Source of the DNA: Sipunculus nudus
Taxonomy: Eukaryota; Annelida; Sipuncula; Golfingiida; Sipunculidae
DNA length: 64,000 nucleotides
Assembly: GCA_026874595.1 (NCBI GenBank)
Contig: CM049316.1
Span: 4,104,339 to 4,168,338, forward strand
Direction: 5' to 3'
The notes below the pieces were generated by a model that saw only the letters and a program-made list of their open reading frames with translations, ran no database searches and was not told where the DNA came from. Position numbers and translations under genes: made by a program. Shown here in pieces: positions 35,943 through 49,540 of this stretch. The stretch's first letter is position 1, and every line of letters begins with the position of its first letter.

Positions 35943-37227
35943 TCTATAAATGCTCAGCTAAACCAGCTGTGACATCGGGAACAAAACATAACAGTTATAC
36001 TTGGATTAACTAAGCGTCCCCTGACCAAATTTGGCCAAGCTCATCTCCCTACAGCCACATTTGGCTAACTTTGGCCAACTTTTGCCAAATTTAACCAAAT
36101 TTAACCAAATTCAACCTAAACTGCCAAACTCAGGCACACTTACCTCTCTCCAAAGCCACATGTTTATTAGTCAAACTGTATGATGTCACAACCACTTTGC
36201 TAAACCACAGCTCCTTGAGGATTAATCTGGTCAAACACACCTCCTTGCACCTAATCTCTGCCAAATTTAATCTTCTTTCCCAAATTTTATATCTGAATAG
36301 CTAAATTAAGCCAAACTCATCAGCAGATGGCAAAACACAGCCACTCTCAATTCCTCAGAGCTAAATAAGCATACATTCATTGAGTAGCTACGCACAATGA
36401 AATGGTATTTTCAAACTTCTAAAATATACTCTGAAAAATATTTAATGGTTCTTTTTTAAGAGTTATAGAATGCTTTTACAAGATTATGTAAAATGTTTTA
36501 TTTCTTGATAAAGGAAACAGAAAAATATAAAGTCCAAATAAGGACATTTCAATAAGTTTGCCTTTAGAATCAGTATAATCTTTACTTGTATTTTGTAAAA
36601 TAAGAGAAAACTTGAACCTGTGGATGTTTGAAAATAAAATCTGACACATGCAGTCATGCACACAGACAATATGCTGACAATACTGATGAATGCCAGATGG
36701 CTTAATAACATGAAAGCTCAGTCTGATATCAAGTCTTCTGTCCTCTCAGTAAGGTTCACTGACGAAGTAAGCTCATATATCTTCACTGATATTCAAAATT
36801 AATTAAACTGCTCTTGGTTTCTTTGATTTGATTCACGTTTTGGGTATGGGATCTGTTATCAGACTGCAATATGACTCTCCTCTGGAGACAAATCATTGAT
36901 GAATACTTGAAACTTAAAAAAAAACTAAACACATATTCATATATTAACCAAAGTACATTTCAGTTAAAATTTTCAAGCATAAGATAAAATTTTCATGGAT
37001 TCATCTTGATTTTTATGGATAATACTACAAAGCTTAAAGACCATTTACCATAAAAAGCTTGATTTGATACATTACTGCAGTAGAATGGCTCTGAGATAGA
37101 ATAACATTATCAGATCACCACTTTGTGTGGAACATGTTTTATATTTTTATGTCATTCTACAGTGACATATGCTGTAAACATCTTTTATAATACAGAAACT
37201 TGTAAAGACAGACAGATAATGACCAGG
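35943..37227. other. Non-coding, low-complexity start
   Basis: From 36005 to 36130 the words TTTGGCCAA, GCCAAATTT and AACCAAATT alternate as a degenerate short repeat. The rest is AT-rich with nothing recognised. Confidence 0.5.
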
Positions 37228-37232
37228 GATGG

Positions 37233-37888
37233 TTCTCACACTTTGGCAGTCAGACTGTGTCACTCTGTGTCTCTGATGGCCAAACTTTGGCCGTCAGACT
37301 TTGAACTCTGTCTCTGATGGCCACACTTTGGCCGTCAGACTGTGTCACTCTGTGTCTCTGATGGCCAAACTTTGGCAGTCAGACTGTGTCACTCTGTGTC
37401 TCTGATGGCCAAACTTTGGCAGTCAGACTGTGTCACTCTGTGTCTCTAGTGGCCACACTTTGGCAGTCAGACTGTGTCACTCTGTGTCTCTGATGGCCAA
37501 ACTTTGGCAGTCAGACTGTGTCACTCTGTGTCTCTAGTGGCCACACTTTGGCAGTCAGACTGTGTCACTCTGGGTCTCTGAGGACCACACTTTTGCAGTC
37601 AGACTATGTCACTTTGGGTCTCTGAGGACCACACTTTGACAGTCAGACTGTGTCACTCTGGGTCTCTGAGGACCACACTTTGGCAGTCAGACTATGTCAC
37701 TCTTGGTCTCTGAGGACCACACTTTGGCAGTCAGACTGTGCCACTCTGGGTCTCTGATGACCACACTTTGGCAGTCAGACTGTGTCACTCTGTGTCTCTG
37801 ATGACCACACTTTGGCAGTCAGACTGTGTCACTCTGTGTCTCTGAGGACCACACTTTGACAGTCAGATTGTGTCACTCTCGGTCTCTG
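37233..37888. repeat. 44-bp minisatellite
   Basis: There are about 15 copies of a 44-bp unit (CACACTTTGGCAGTCAGACT, then GTGTCACTCTGTGTCTCTGA, then TGAC). Two sub-types alternate: 'gatggcc' in the left half and 'gaggacc' or 'gatgacc' in the right half. Confidence 0.96.
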
Positions 37889-38822
37889 ATGACAACTGGG
37901 GACATCTTTACTTGGCAACACACTTTTTCTGTAACACCAAGGCCACATCTTCCATGTGACAAGGAAGTCCATACTGTCTTGGAAGGCAATAACTGTTCCT
38001 TCCATGCTTGCATCAAAACATATTTCAGACAAGGTTCAGTTACACCATCAATCTGAAAGAAGTGAACACAAAAGAATTGAATCATATCTGAAGTTTCACA
38101 GAAGCACTTTTTCTGAGAAATTGTTCTATTAAATTTGTCAAGGACCTTTAAAAGGAAAGGGAGAAATTAGACTTAAATGAGATGTACTTGTAAACTTAAG
38201 ATTTTTACCATGTAGAACCAAATAAATGGGCCAAACACCTATCTGAACTTTATAAACTAAAGGTAATCCCTTGGAGCTTATATAAAAATAGGCCAGAAAA
38301 TGTGGATATCACCCCACAAAGGTTGCTTGTTTTGTTAAATCAATGTATTTATATAAGCGGGGGCCCTAAAAAAATCAAAAAAAATTCAACAAGTCAGATA
38401 AGCCAGAGCTTGCAAATGGTGTTTTGCATTAATTGACCATTCTACCTCCACATATATGCAACCTTCCATCTTAGGTTATATGTTTTTCCTGTTTGTCAAC
38501 ATTGCTGTGTTAACAAACATGTTGTTGATAAACAAGTTCATCTCTATAAAAGGAATCACAATAATAAATTTAAGAATAAACCAAGTAAATTCAAACTATG
38601 TGCCTGCATGTATGGATGTGGATCTGGATAGGGATGAAACATTAATTAGAAAAAGTCTGTTCATTATTGCAGTGCAGTCTGGCACACAGCTGTGGACATG
38701 AGCTATGCAGAAGTGAATACAGAATCTGACTTCCCAAATGACACTACCTCATGGTTCATTCCAGCTGATGTCATCATATAAAAGGAGATTAAGCGAGCAG
38801 TAATCATGTGTCACAGTTCTCA

Positions 38823-39328
38823 TTAAAGGGGCACTACCACCTATAAAACATGTTGAAATAACACAAAAAATAGCTTCTTCCCTTCAAAATAAATCGGTAC
38901 CCGCCATAATATTGGCTTGAAACTGTTTGTTCACTCCTGTAAATGAGTGTAAAAAAGACTTGACCCGGTGCAATCACAGGTGTCAACATAAACATAGCGT
39001 GTGAGACTGGGTGCAACATAGAGCCACTAAACGTGTCAATCAGGAGATGCCTAACAGACTTGGCCTTGAACCTGTAATACATGGCTGAAATACTGTGTGT
39101 TGTGATTCACAACTGACCTCCGGTCAAGCGGCCTTGTTATGGTAAACAGACACACGTGGACTGTGTTTACCAACATGCAGAGGCACAACAAGGTGTTAAA
39201 CAGCCTTTATGTGAGGTACTGAGACTGTGTGCTGGGATGGTTTTGCTGGGAAACTTTTGTATAAAGCAAAACAGAACTGATAGTGTGAAAGAATGCCCAT
39301 TATATTGTTCCTGATTATGTCCCTTTAA
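38823..39328. mobile_element. 506-bp non-autonomous TIR element with TTAA-like ends
   Basis: The left end TTAAAGGGGCA and right end TGTCCCTTTAA are near-perfect inverted repeats. The interior is less AT-rich than the surroundings and lacks a coding frame of recognisable type. It is a MITE-like element; the superfamily is uncertain. Confidence 0.65.
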
Positions 39329-39418
39329 TGTCCAATTTTTCTTCATCCCATCACAGTTACTGTATGAGATTATGGTATGCCCCTTTTATGCTCATGTTTT
39401 CTTATATTATATTACATT

Positions 39419-39668
39419 CATGGTTTTCAAGCACCCACATATCTACCCAGCATTAACTTTGACCTCTTCTTGAACATATATGTTATACTGAATAATAGTT
39501 ATATAAAGTTTTATAATAATTGTGACACATGTGTTTATAAAAATTTTCATGGTTTTTAAGCACCCACATCTCTACCCAGAATGGACTTTGACCTCTTCCT
39601 GTTACATATCTTATATTGAATAATGATATATAAGGTTTTATAATAATTGTGACATATATAAAAGTTAA
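39419..39668. repeat. 130-bp tandem duplication
   Basis: Two adjacent copies start CATGGTTTT(C/T)AAGCACCCAC at 39419 and 39549. They diverge by scattered substitutions. Confidence 0.88.
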
Positions 39669-41430
39669 TTTCTCCATACATTTTAATATTTTTTACAAAA
39701 CCAGCATTTTCATAAAAGTAAACAATGTATTATTACTGCTGCTACAAAAAACTTCAATAAGTAAAGAAAATTTTTGGACTATGTTATCCTTTAATACCCA
39801 AGCAGCTTTCAACTTTTACAAAGATCACAAGGAATTAAGGCATGTGTTGACACCCTAAGAAGACAGCCTTTAATTATGTGATATATAATTGAATATAGAA
39901 ATTGTGTCCAAGATGGCATGGCTTACAACAATTAAGGTGCTGGGGGAAGTCTTATAAAGACAGTACAAATGACAACAGTGACAGGTACTCTAGCCTGATA
40001 AATTTCTTACAAATGTGAACTGTCAACTCCATCTAAAAGGTCACCAATCATAGCAGAACATGTCTGGTTTGAGAATTGACCCTTGCATTAACCCCCAGAC
40101 AGCCCACAGGATTACAGATCAGGCCATAAACAGTCAAATATTTACCAGACAGACTGTCTGAGATTTTCAGTTTTCAGTGTACCTGTAACCGTTTACTTAT
40201 ATAATGGCCTAGACCTGACCGAGTCCTGTAAATCCAAGTTGTGATTCAGGGACAGCCACGAAACCTTCAACACATGGGGAGTTTGACACAGCAGGTTTTA
40301 AAGTCATAATGATTCAATTCAACCACATGCAGGCCTGAATCACCCAGAATGTCCACGGTTATTGATTACTGGCCTGTATTGTATTGTTCTGCTAGAAACT
40401 TGATCATACCTTTTTGTTATTTTTTTTCTTTAATCTGGATATCCTTTTGGTTTATCTTACAAAATGTGTCATTATTTGACCTATTTTACCTTTTGCTATG
40501 CATAAGTCACTTCAGTCAAATTTCCTGCTGGCTGAGAAGAATTCATGGATTCTGAACACTTGTCTTTTTTTTCTTTGTGGCTGAAGAACTATTTTTGATC
40601 AAAAGAGAACTTATCTAACATTGTTTTTGTCAGCTATCAGCACTTCACAGTTGGTCCATGTTCTGCATTATAATACTGATCTGTATCAGGAACATAAATT
40701 ACAAAGCATATCTTAAAATCTTATACATGCTGTTATAATAGATCAGAAGAAAACATGAGCTGCACAGATGATAAATGATGAAGTGATAATTCTTGGGGCT
40801 ATGGCTGATATGGACTTCACTTGCCAAGGTTTGGGTTTAATAAACAAGAATAGGTCTCCTTCTTATTTATATATAACCTTGACTAAGATCAGTGATGATC
40901 TTACTGTGTTTATATGTAACCTTGCTTCATTTTAGCTCAAAGGTATAGTATGAAAAAGGTTAGCTGGTTCCATCTGATTAATTCAGAAATATCTGGCAAT
41001 GAAAGTTGAAGAAGCTTAAAGAAAAAGCTGCTAGTGTTTAATAAATCATAAACGTCAGGGGCATGGTACGTGTGGGTGTTTTCCTTGGCTTTCTCAGGGC
41101 AGAGCGGTCATTCTCCTGAGGACCACTACGATTCATGGTGAGGCTGCCTTATACAGCTTAATGGACTTCCAAATAAAACTTGTCTCTCACTACAGACAGA
41201 AAATGAGCGTATTATTAGGTCCTGAACCAGTGGTGCATGCTGGTCAGTGCCACAAGTGATGAATTTGGATCAAACCCATATTGTAGTCTTATTCCTTTAT
41301 TACCCCAACAAATCTGGTCATCAAAGTCTGCCGCACGGGGGACTGGGAATATAATTATGATATATGGGACTACCACAATCACTGAGAGAGGAATGTCTCT
41401 ACTGTTCTAGCTTCACTTCACTCACCACAT
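39669..41430. other. No gene recognised
   Basis: This is AT-rich sequence without an exon-like segment or repeat that I could name. Confidence 0.5.
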
Positions 41431-41439
41431 GATCTGTTT

Positions 41440-43250
41440 TAACAAAACATGAAAAGGTCAAAGGTCTTTGTTTCTGAAATGTTTGGAGCTGAAGGTGTGA
41501 AAATGTCAATGTATGAAACAACCTGGATTTAACTAGGTGTGCAAATGTCAGTGTATAAAATTCTACTGTACATATTGCATAAAATAAAAACCCAGAAATC
41601 CTGGGTTTTCTGTTTGTTAACTCACTGTAGTTTCTGTGTGAAAGGTCACCATCAAAAGAAATCAGGTGAAGACGACTGTGGAAGAATGGCCAAACACGCA
41701 CTTTAAGACGTACCAGCTGGTTTTCCCTGTTCATAAAACAGACTGCTTCATTTCAACACCCGTCACTGAACCTTTGTTTCCTAATTTACTCCCCAGTAAT
41801 TGGGTTTGTTTTTTTATGAAATCCCAATACCTAAACTATATAAGAAATACTACAAGAAATTCTTTCTACAGTAGTGACTAATTGATGAGACTGAAAACAC
41901 ACGCTGGCACCTTTTTAATTAGTTCTTTCCACAAAAAGAAAAGTGTTGAATTCTTATTCAACACACGCAGGATCGCCACTTCTTGCCAGCAGTTGGTTAG
42001 ACATGAGCAAACAGCCATCAAAGGCAGTCAGATTGAAATCACTGGTTCATCAGTTTATCACCTGATTGAAATCACTGGTTCATCAGTTTATCACCTGATT
42101 GAAATCACTGGTTCATCAGTTTATCACCTGATTGAAATCACTGGTTCATCAGTTTATCACCTGATTGAAATCACTGGTTCATCAGTTTATAACCTGATTG
42201 AAATCACTGGTTCATCAGTTTATCACCTGATTGAAATCACTGGTTCATCAGTTTATCACTTGATTGAAATCACTGGTTCATCAGTTTATAACCTGATTGA
42301 AATCACTGGTTCATCAGTTTATCACCTGATTGAAATCACTGGTTCATCAGTTTATCACCTGATTGAAATCACTGGTTCATCAGTTTATCACCTGATTGAA
42401 ATCACTGGTTCATCAGTTTATCACCCGATTGAAATCACTGGTTCATCAGTTTATAACCTGATTGAAATCACTGGTTCATCAGTTTATCACCTGATTGAAA
42501 TCACTGGTTCATCAGTTTATCACCTGATTGAAATCACTGGTTCATCAGTTTATCACCTGATTGAAATCACTGGTTCATCAGTTTATCACCTGATTGAAAT
42601 CACTGGTTCATCAGTTTATCACCTGATTGAAATCACTGGTTCATCAGTTTATCACTTGATTGAAATCACTGGTTTTATGATCATCAGTTTATCACCTGAT
42701 TGAAATCACCGGTTCATTAGTTTATCACCTGATTGAAATCACTGGTTCATCAATTTATCACCTGATTGAAATCACCGGTTTATCAATTTATCACCTTTGC
42801 CACCAAATAAAAGTTAATTATGTTTTAGTTACCATTCATATTAGACTGAGATTACATTTTCATAAAGTTTAACTAACTTAGGTCAGAATATGATGTTATT
42901 TAAAAAAAACATAAAAAGGTTAAAGGACAATTTTGCTGCAATGTTGGACTCAGAGATGTAAAAGCATCAAAGTATAGAAAGCCTGGATTTATCCATGTAA
43001 AACAGGATAAAAATGTCAGTGTATAACATGATACTTTATATAGGGTGCATCAAAGGCAACTCTGAACTCCAAGGATGTTCTATGCATTCACCTTTCAGAG
43101 GTTGCTTGGTAAGTTTCCGTGTATAAAGTTATATTCAAAAGAAAGCGGTCAAGGGAAATGTAGAGAAACTCTGCATGAAACACTTTTAGATGTATTAGCT
43201 GATTTTTCATCTCATTAGCATCCATCATTTCTTTTCCAAACTTATTGATG
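41440..43250. repeat. Diverged direct duplication flanking a minisatellite
   Basis: About 41440-41780 and 42910-43250 share an ordered series of words: 'aaaggt(c/t)aaaggxc', 'cctggattt', 'aaatgtcagtgtataa', 'caaaagaaa'. They are old direct copies about 1.45 kb apart. The 33-bp array lies between them. Confidence 0.6.
42029..42795. repeat. 33-bp minisatellite
   Basis: There are about 23 copies of ATTGAAATCACTGGTTCATC + AGTTTATCACCTG. Because 33 is a multiple of three, it leaves an open frame (41882-42703) of repeated IEITGSSVYHL peptides. Copies are nearly identical, with single-base variants and one 7-9 nt disturbance near 42672. It is most likely non-coding. Confidence 0.98.
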
Positions 43251-43794
43251 TTGTTTTACTCAGTCACTACCAAAGACACTTGAAAAACTACAGTCACTAC
43301 CAAAGACACTTGATTATCATAAATTAGTTCATAAGAAAAATTCATGAGTACATGATCACTTCAATAACATCTGATAAAATGCAAGACTGCAGTTTTGCAG
43401 AATGAAGATCTGATATCAACAAGTCCAAAGTATATGCTCCTTATTTAAGGAAAGTCAGTACTTGATAGGTCAGTCCTGTGTACTGTTTCTTTGTTACATG
43501 TTAGTGAGCACCAATGTTGTAGTCAAGTCATGACCATCTGAGGCTGAGGCAAAGTCTGGGTCACAATCAGAGTTTTCAGAGTTTCAGAGATTCAGAGTTA
43601 CCACCAACCAAGTCCGAGTCCTACAAACTAAGATTCAATGTGTCAATTCTAGTATTAGTTATAGCTAAAATGCATGCACATAGGTCAAACTTGATGTCAT
43701 GTGACTGAGGCCAGAAGGCTCGAGGCCAAGTCCGAGACATAGTCTTCCAAGGCCAAGGCTGGCAGAACCCGGCCTTTAGGCCTCTAGCAGAAGC

Positions 43795-43962
43795 GGATCC
43801 AGGGGGTCCGGACCCCCCCCCCCTTTTCAGCAGCTGCAACCTTTTATTGGTTTCAGACCAATTTTTCCAGCCTGGACCCCCCTTTCTGGACCTTGGGACC
43901 TTTTCTTCAAGGTTTTCATTAGTCCTCCTGGGTTGGACCTCTCCTTTCCTTAATCCTGGATC
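43795..43962. mobile_element. Short TIR element (about 170 bp)
   Basis: GGATCCAGG at the left end and CCTGGATC at the right end are inverted. A 16-bp palindrome GGGGGTCCGGACCCCC (43802-43817) follows the left end. The interior is C/T-rich with repeated 'TGGACC' words. It is MITE-like. Confidence 0.5.
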
Positions 43963-46194
43963 AACCCCAGTCTAGGCCTCTGACACTAGTGAGCACTGAT
44001 ATTAGCACTGATACCAGGTCAAATAGAATCAGAAAAGAAAAGGATGCAGCATCCCAATAATATTTGAAAGTAATGTATATTAATTAACACACTTGTTTGC
44101 TGAAACTGAATCTTGGAATATGCCAAATCACCCTGGAACTACTTCAGTGGTTGATGTTAAAGCTTATTCTTTACTTTGAACATGCTGGCCATATTTTAAC
44201 AAAAGCTACTGTATTAACCAAGAATGAAGCAGCAATAATAAAAGTGACATTTAAAACTTAAAAGGTATAATTAAAATAATACATAATGTGATTGTATATC
44301 TTGAACTGATGGAGAATCCTGAAAAAGTTTCTTCCCAGATAATATTCATCAAAAGATAATCCATTTAGTCAAGGAGTAAGGACCTTGGGGCAAATAGACA
44401 CGTAGTTCATGCAAATAATAAGTGGTGGCTGAAAAATTTCATTATCAAAAAGTTTCTCATACATTCAGTGAAAATCATTGATCTGAGGTTACCCAGAGAG
44501 TCTGCAGAGCTAAACACTGCCTGGGAGAACAATAGTGAAATGAATATTTTAGAAATGCAACAGTAGCCTTGTCTGGAAGGTGCAATAATGCACATTTTAT
44601 TACAGCAAATGCTAACAAAAATGCCAATAACAGGCATCGTAACTTGTTTGGTTTGTAACAGCCATGCTTTTACTGCAACAGCGGTGGCCAGTAACTCGCA
44701 GCTTATGACTGGAGCCTGTGCTACAGTGCACTTGTGTCAGTGCTATTTCTGATTGACTGTGCCATAACCAAAACCACATTAAATGATTTTTTGGCGGTTT
44801 GATTTCCCTTTTTTCTTGTCTGTGGCAGTTTAGGAGGCCATGTATAAGCACTTCTCTTACTGCTGGAGCAACAAATTCTGATTTTTGCCTGTGTTTCTTG
44901 TCATGTGATCTGTCTTATCTGGCACGTAATCCAATAATGCAGACTAAATCTTACTCATCAACTTGTTTCTGGCAATGCTGACTCCCCTTTAAGTCCAAAT
45001 TATCTTCACTTTCCCTGAATAAAAATGTTTGTCAATCCCCAATCCTAATCCAAGTCACAGAGCCATACTGCACCTAAATTCTACAAGACCAATCAATAAA
45101 TCAACTTGTTTGATTAAAGAATATGACATGATATACATCAGTGCCAATGTCTGAATCACGATATGCCATATGCTGATAATTAAGGCAATACTTGTAGTTA
45201 GATGAAAACATGTTCCACATATTTGGTTATATAAATGGTTTAGAGTTTTACATGGTATGTTATACATAACACCATAAAATAATATTAAGATAATATATAT
45301 TTCAGGTGAAAATATATACATAAAAGTATGTGACCCATGTCTGGTCTACCTGCAGACCAGGTAACAGCATTATTATTTGGGACAAACTGATGATATATTA
45401 CAATATTTGTCAATCTAGACTGTTCCTGCCATATATGTCATATGTGTAGTATAGCTGTATATCCAGTGACAGGGATAACAGAAACCAAGCCCATAATACT
45501 GGCTGCAGTATGTATTACTATAAATGATGTTGTTTTTAAAATCCAACCAGTGGATTAATTGTACATGCAGCAGACCTGTTCCACAAATACAGTCACTCTT
45601 CATGAAGGATAGTTGTTGTGTCTGGGTCAAGTGAGCCAAATTGGGAGTTTTTGTGAAAAAAAAATCTCCTCAAGAGTTTTGTTTTGTAGTTTCACTGACA
45701 TCAGTTTTGGTTTTGCTATTTACAGTTAAAATTTTCCCAGAACTAAAACTCTGTTTTGTATTTTGACCTGGGGCTTAGGTCTGATCTTTCTCCATGTTTG
45801 TTCAAAACCTTTCAATGAAAATGCGGGCAGTATGATTATTCCTCAAATATTTTTTTTTTCAAATCCCAAACTGCGAACTGGATCCGCTATGAGAGGAAAA
45901 TTTTGATGTCTCATATACATGCATTAATTATCAGATAACTTCCTTTATCAATAATCCACTATAGAAATGGATAACACCCATCATCAGTAGATATAACCTG
46001 CTACATACCATTCAGTTTTGTTTATGCATAATCAGTGTATCAAGAATGAAATTTGCTTGCCATTTTGTAAACTGCACAAATATATAATTTTCTCAACATA
46101 GAGGATTATAATTGGTCTACGGTGTACCTGTTATCTAAAAGTGTTTCAGGATGTTAAAACATGAGATCTCAGTATAAAGTTCTGCAGATTATTA
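43963..46194. other. No gene recognised
   Basis: This is AT-rich DNA with short open frames in which I see no domain signature. Confidence 0.5.
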
Positions 46195-46620
46195 TAGGTA
46201 AAAATTACTGGTTAGAGAAGTGGAAATTAGTATTTGATAACAAGAGCACTTTTTGTAAAACTGCTGTAGAAAATACAGTGCATCTATTTTGAGAATGTGA
46301 ATTGATCAAAGAATTTTGGTCAGAAAGAGAAATATGGTGTAATAATAGTTTGAAATAAGGTAATTTTCACCTTGAAAAAGCAGGAGTCATTCGTAGGAGT
46401 GTTAAGTGAAGAAATGTGGAAAAATTATATATTTCAGTATTATTGGTTGAAGGTATATTTATAGATGTAGGTACCTGTATTGACATTGGTATAAGAGGAG
46501 TTGAACAATATTTAAAGCATTACATGCATTTTGAAATGATTACTGCAAAACACAAAACAAGATGCAAGATTTAATGGAGAAGTGGTCAGTATTAAAATGT
46601 TTAACAGACAGAATTATGGT
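46195..46620 (+). pseudogene. LINE ORF2 3'-terminal remnant
   Basis: The frame reads NYWLEKWKLVFDNKSTFCKT, then AVENTVHLF, a stop, and ECELIKEFWSEREIW. This matches the 'CxxC...HLFxxC..(V/I)K.FW' tail of several non-LTR retrotransposon polyproteins. Further on, VEQYLKHYMHFEMITAKHKT and, after a frameshift, MQDLMEKWSVLK correspond to the last residues of such proteins. Stops and frameshifts show decay. It is a different family from the minus-strand remnant at 20852. Confidence 0.75.
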
Positions 46621-49383
46621 ATGCTTTGTAAAAGAAACGGTTTGATTTTGTACTGTGTAATGATTGTGGAAATGCTGCAAATTTTTGTAATTTCACAAAG
46701 TGCATGGTTGGTAGAGAACATCTGAGCTTGATTTGGAAGTTTTCCTCAGAACAGCAAAATCCTTCTAAATGTACAAGCACTGTGAAGGCTGATCTCTCAA
46801 AATTTGGAAGTATTATAAAGTGTGTCTAGCCTTGAGAATCTCACTCCTTCACTGCCAAATGTTTATATTTAAATAATCCAAACTCTGACTGTTCAAATAT
46901 CAGACTAAATTAATTTTTGATATGAATTTGTAATGATACAACTCACACATAAAGTTGACATATGTCTTTTCTTCATTGTGGCCTCACAACAACATTAAGA
47001 TTGTGCCAATTAATTGGAAAAAAAGTTATTAACTTCAACTCAGTATCAATAATTCTGAATGAAGTCACTTTAGTTTAAAGAATCAATATTTTTCAATTAT
47101 TTCAAACCATTTGGTTGGTTGGCAAGTAAATATTGCAATTGATTTTCCAAATTTGGATGTATATACATAGTACTGTCATACTCATCAGACAACATTACAC
47201 ATAAAGGTATATTTGATAAAATAGAAAGTCTCTTTAGTTTCAATAATATTCAAATTAAAGCATTACTTGATTGGCAAGCTGACTGAAGCATAATTAATTT
47301 GCACACACTTTAACGTAATTACAAAAAAAAAGAAATGGGTAATCCGAACAATTTTACAACATTATCCTTAATGAATGCCAAATTTAAACTTGGATGAAGC
47401 CAATTGTTAGAAATAAAAAGCCACTAGACTTTCAACCCCTTAAGAAGGTCAAGTTTGCAGCAAGATAATAAAATAAATGGAAATAAATTTATTGTTAATG
47501 TAATCAACAAGGTTCCCAGTATAAGGACAAACAAATCTTCCTTTTGTTAGAGATTTGGAAAATACTTGGTTAAAGGACTGTTTCGTCACAGGATAGAAGA
47601 AGTTTGAATATTTTAATAGTTGAAAGAGACAATTTACAAAGTTACCTTTGCTGCCAGGACCCCTTGAATGGTGAATACATCATTGGTGCAGCAGCACAAG
47701 AAAACTTAATTGTCTTCCAAGAATGTATTGAAAGATTTTGGAGATGATACAATTTTTAATGATATAATGAACAATGCCATGAAAAGTCTTTGTCTTATTT
47801 TAGACAATACAAAAGCCATGCATGGGAAAGCTGCATGAAAATAAAATAAATTAAATGAGCCATGAGGCATGAAGTGTTCAATTTATCTGTGTGGTGACCT
47901 TGATTAAGATACCACATTGGCGGATGTATGTGCTCAATCAGTGCTCTTTTAAATCTGGATTAAAAGCAAGGTCTTAACTAAACTTGAAGACTGCCATTTT
48001 TGCACAGGGTTGTCATGATATATTGTTTCTGGAAATGATCAAGTGAAGAGTTCAGTCCTTGAGGACAGTTTCATAATAACAGGCCATCAGGTATTGTAAG
48101 TAGACCTCCATGCCACTGACATTTCAGCACCGTTCTTCCAATTTTTTAATTAATGATTATGCTGTTTTGCTCAATCTATGTGTGCCAACAGGATATATAT
48201 GTGTAATTAAGGCACATCGTTACAATGTTATTATACAATACAAATCGTTTTGCTGAGGTACACCTCACACAATAAAAGATTCTTAATTTCAAGGTGTTTT
48301 ATCTGTTTCAGTCACAAAGCTTATAGAATATGTTAAGGTACCTGATTTATAGGTTAATTCCATCAGGTACTTCCTCAAATTCTGAGCCTGGGAAAACAAA
48401 ATCAAAGACCAATTGATACAGCTGAGCATGGCAAAGTCAGATGAGATAAAAAGGCTGATTTGTTTAACAACAGAACTGCCATTTTGAGAATATGTCAACA
48501 TTTTTTTGCGCATGTACATGTAATGTGCTTCTGAGGTTTAACAATTACCATGATCAGCCGGAGACTGGTAGTCATTTCTCAAGTGTTCCTGATCTTAATT
48601 AGAACTTCCTAATTAACTGACCTAAGCAGCTTCAAGGTTGTATACATGATGAGAGTTGAAGGAAAAACAATTGTTAGTTATCAAAGTCCATTGTAAACAA
48701 ATGCTTTCAAGTGTTCAGAAAATGATTTTAGGTCAATACAGCAAATAGGTAATTAGCTGAGGGCTCAGTTTACTGTTACCAGAGTGAATACTGGGGGTGT
48801 AACAATGCATCCAAGAACTGATGCATTGAATTGCAAGTCCTTGATTTAATTGTAATGGATTATTAACCTCCAAATCAATTGTTCTGATTATTATTTTTTT
48901 TGCCAAATTCCCATCCCTAAGTCCTCTATGAACTTTCATATTTGACAGAGCAGTTTGGGATGTTGAACCCCGTTATGGTGTATGTGCCCTAGATCTTCTC
49001 TGAATGAGTAGTGGACCACTTGCACAGAAACATAAATGGTGGCCTACTACATACATACAGCAAAAATGTTTTATTGTAAGTATATCCTTTGCTTCATGGT
49101 AATTAATACTTTACATTTCAGAGTCTGGCTTGATACTGTAAGAATATTTTCTCCGAGTTCCCTCTTCAAAATCTGAGGATTGAGCTTTGTATGTAAATTA
49201 GCAAACACATTGTGTGTGACAGTTATCATGAACACTAATAATTATGTTAGAAGCTGCAGGCTAACACTTCATGTTTGATTGTTTTCAAAAATTAATTTGA
49301 ATTAATAAACAATACACACATTGTTTACTGGACTTTGATCTTCGTCATCAGCTGTGGAGTGAACAAACATTTCAAGTGCAAAC
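46621..49383. other. Non-coding region upstream of the candidate plus-strand gene
   Basis: No exon was recognised. Several clusters of TAATTA/ATTAG words occur around 48541-48640. The upstream promoter of the 49541 exon would lie in or next to this stretch; I see no convincing TATA box. Confidence 0.4.
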
Positions 49384-49440
49384 ATGGCCGACATACATAA
49401 TTCAGGAACCAGCGCGAGGAGAAACTGTCATAAAATTTAA
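49384..49440 (+). other. Short upstream open frame (18 codons)
   Basis: AAACATGGCC gives a strong initiation context. The frame MADIHNSGTSARRNCHKI ends with TAA at 49440. It lies 100 nt upstream of the candidate signal-peptide exon and could be a uORF in its 5' UTR. Confidence 0.3.
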
Positions 49441-49540
49441 AATCATTTGTAGAAAAAGACACTCCAGTAATAACTTAACAAGTTATTGTTCTAACAAAAG
49501 CCTCACAGTTAAAGGTTAAGCAGAGGGTTTGCCAGAGATA

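Noticed and set aside
37889-38053. Minus-strand segment after a good acceptor (CTTCTTTCAG) encoding IDGVTEPCLKYVL...
   Set aside because: IDGVTE recalls macroglobulin domains, but the rest does not. No donor is evident and the frame runs into the 44-bp minisatellite.
41882-42703. 273-codon open frame with repeated IEITGSSVYHL
   Set aside because: It lies in a 33-bp minisatellite; the period keeps any stop-free unit open. There is no splice or promoter context, and substitutions show no codon pattern.
47640-47710. Minus-strand segment ending GTCCTGGCAGCAAAG|GTAACT
   Set aside because: There is a donor-like end, but the best frame has a stop 19 codons upstream and there is no acceptor.
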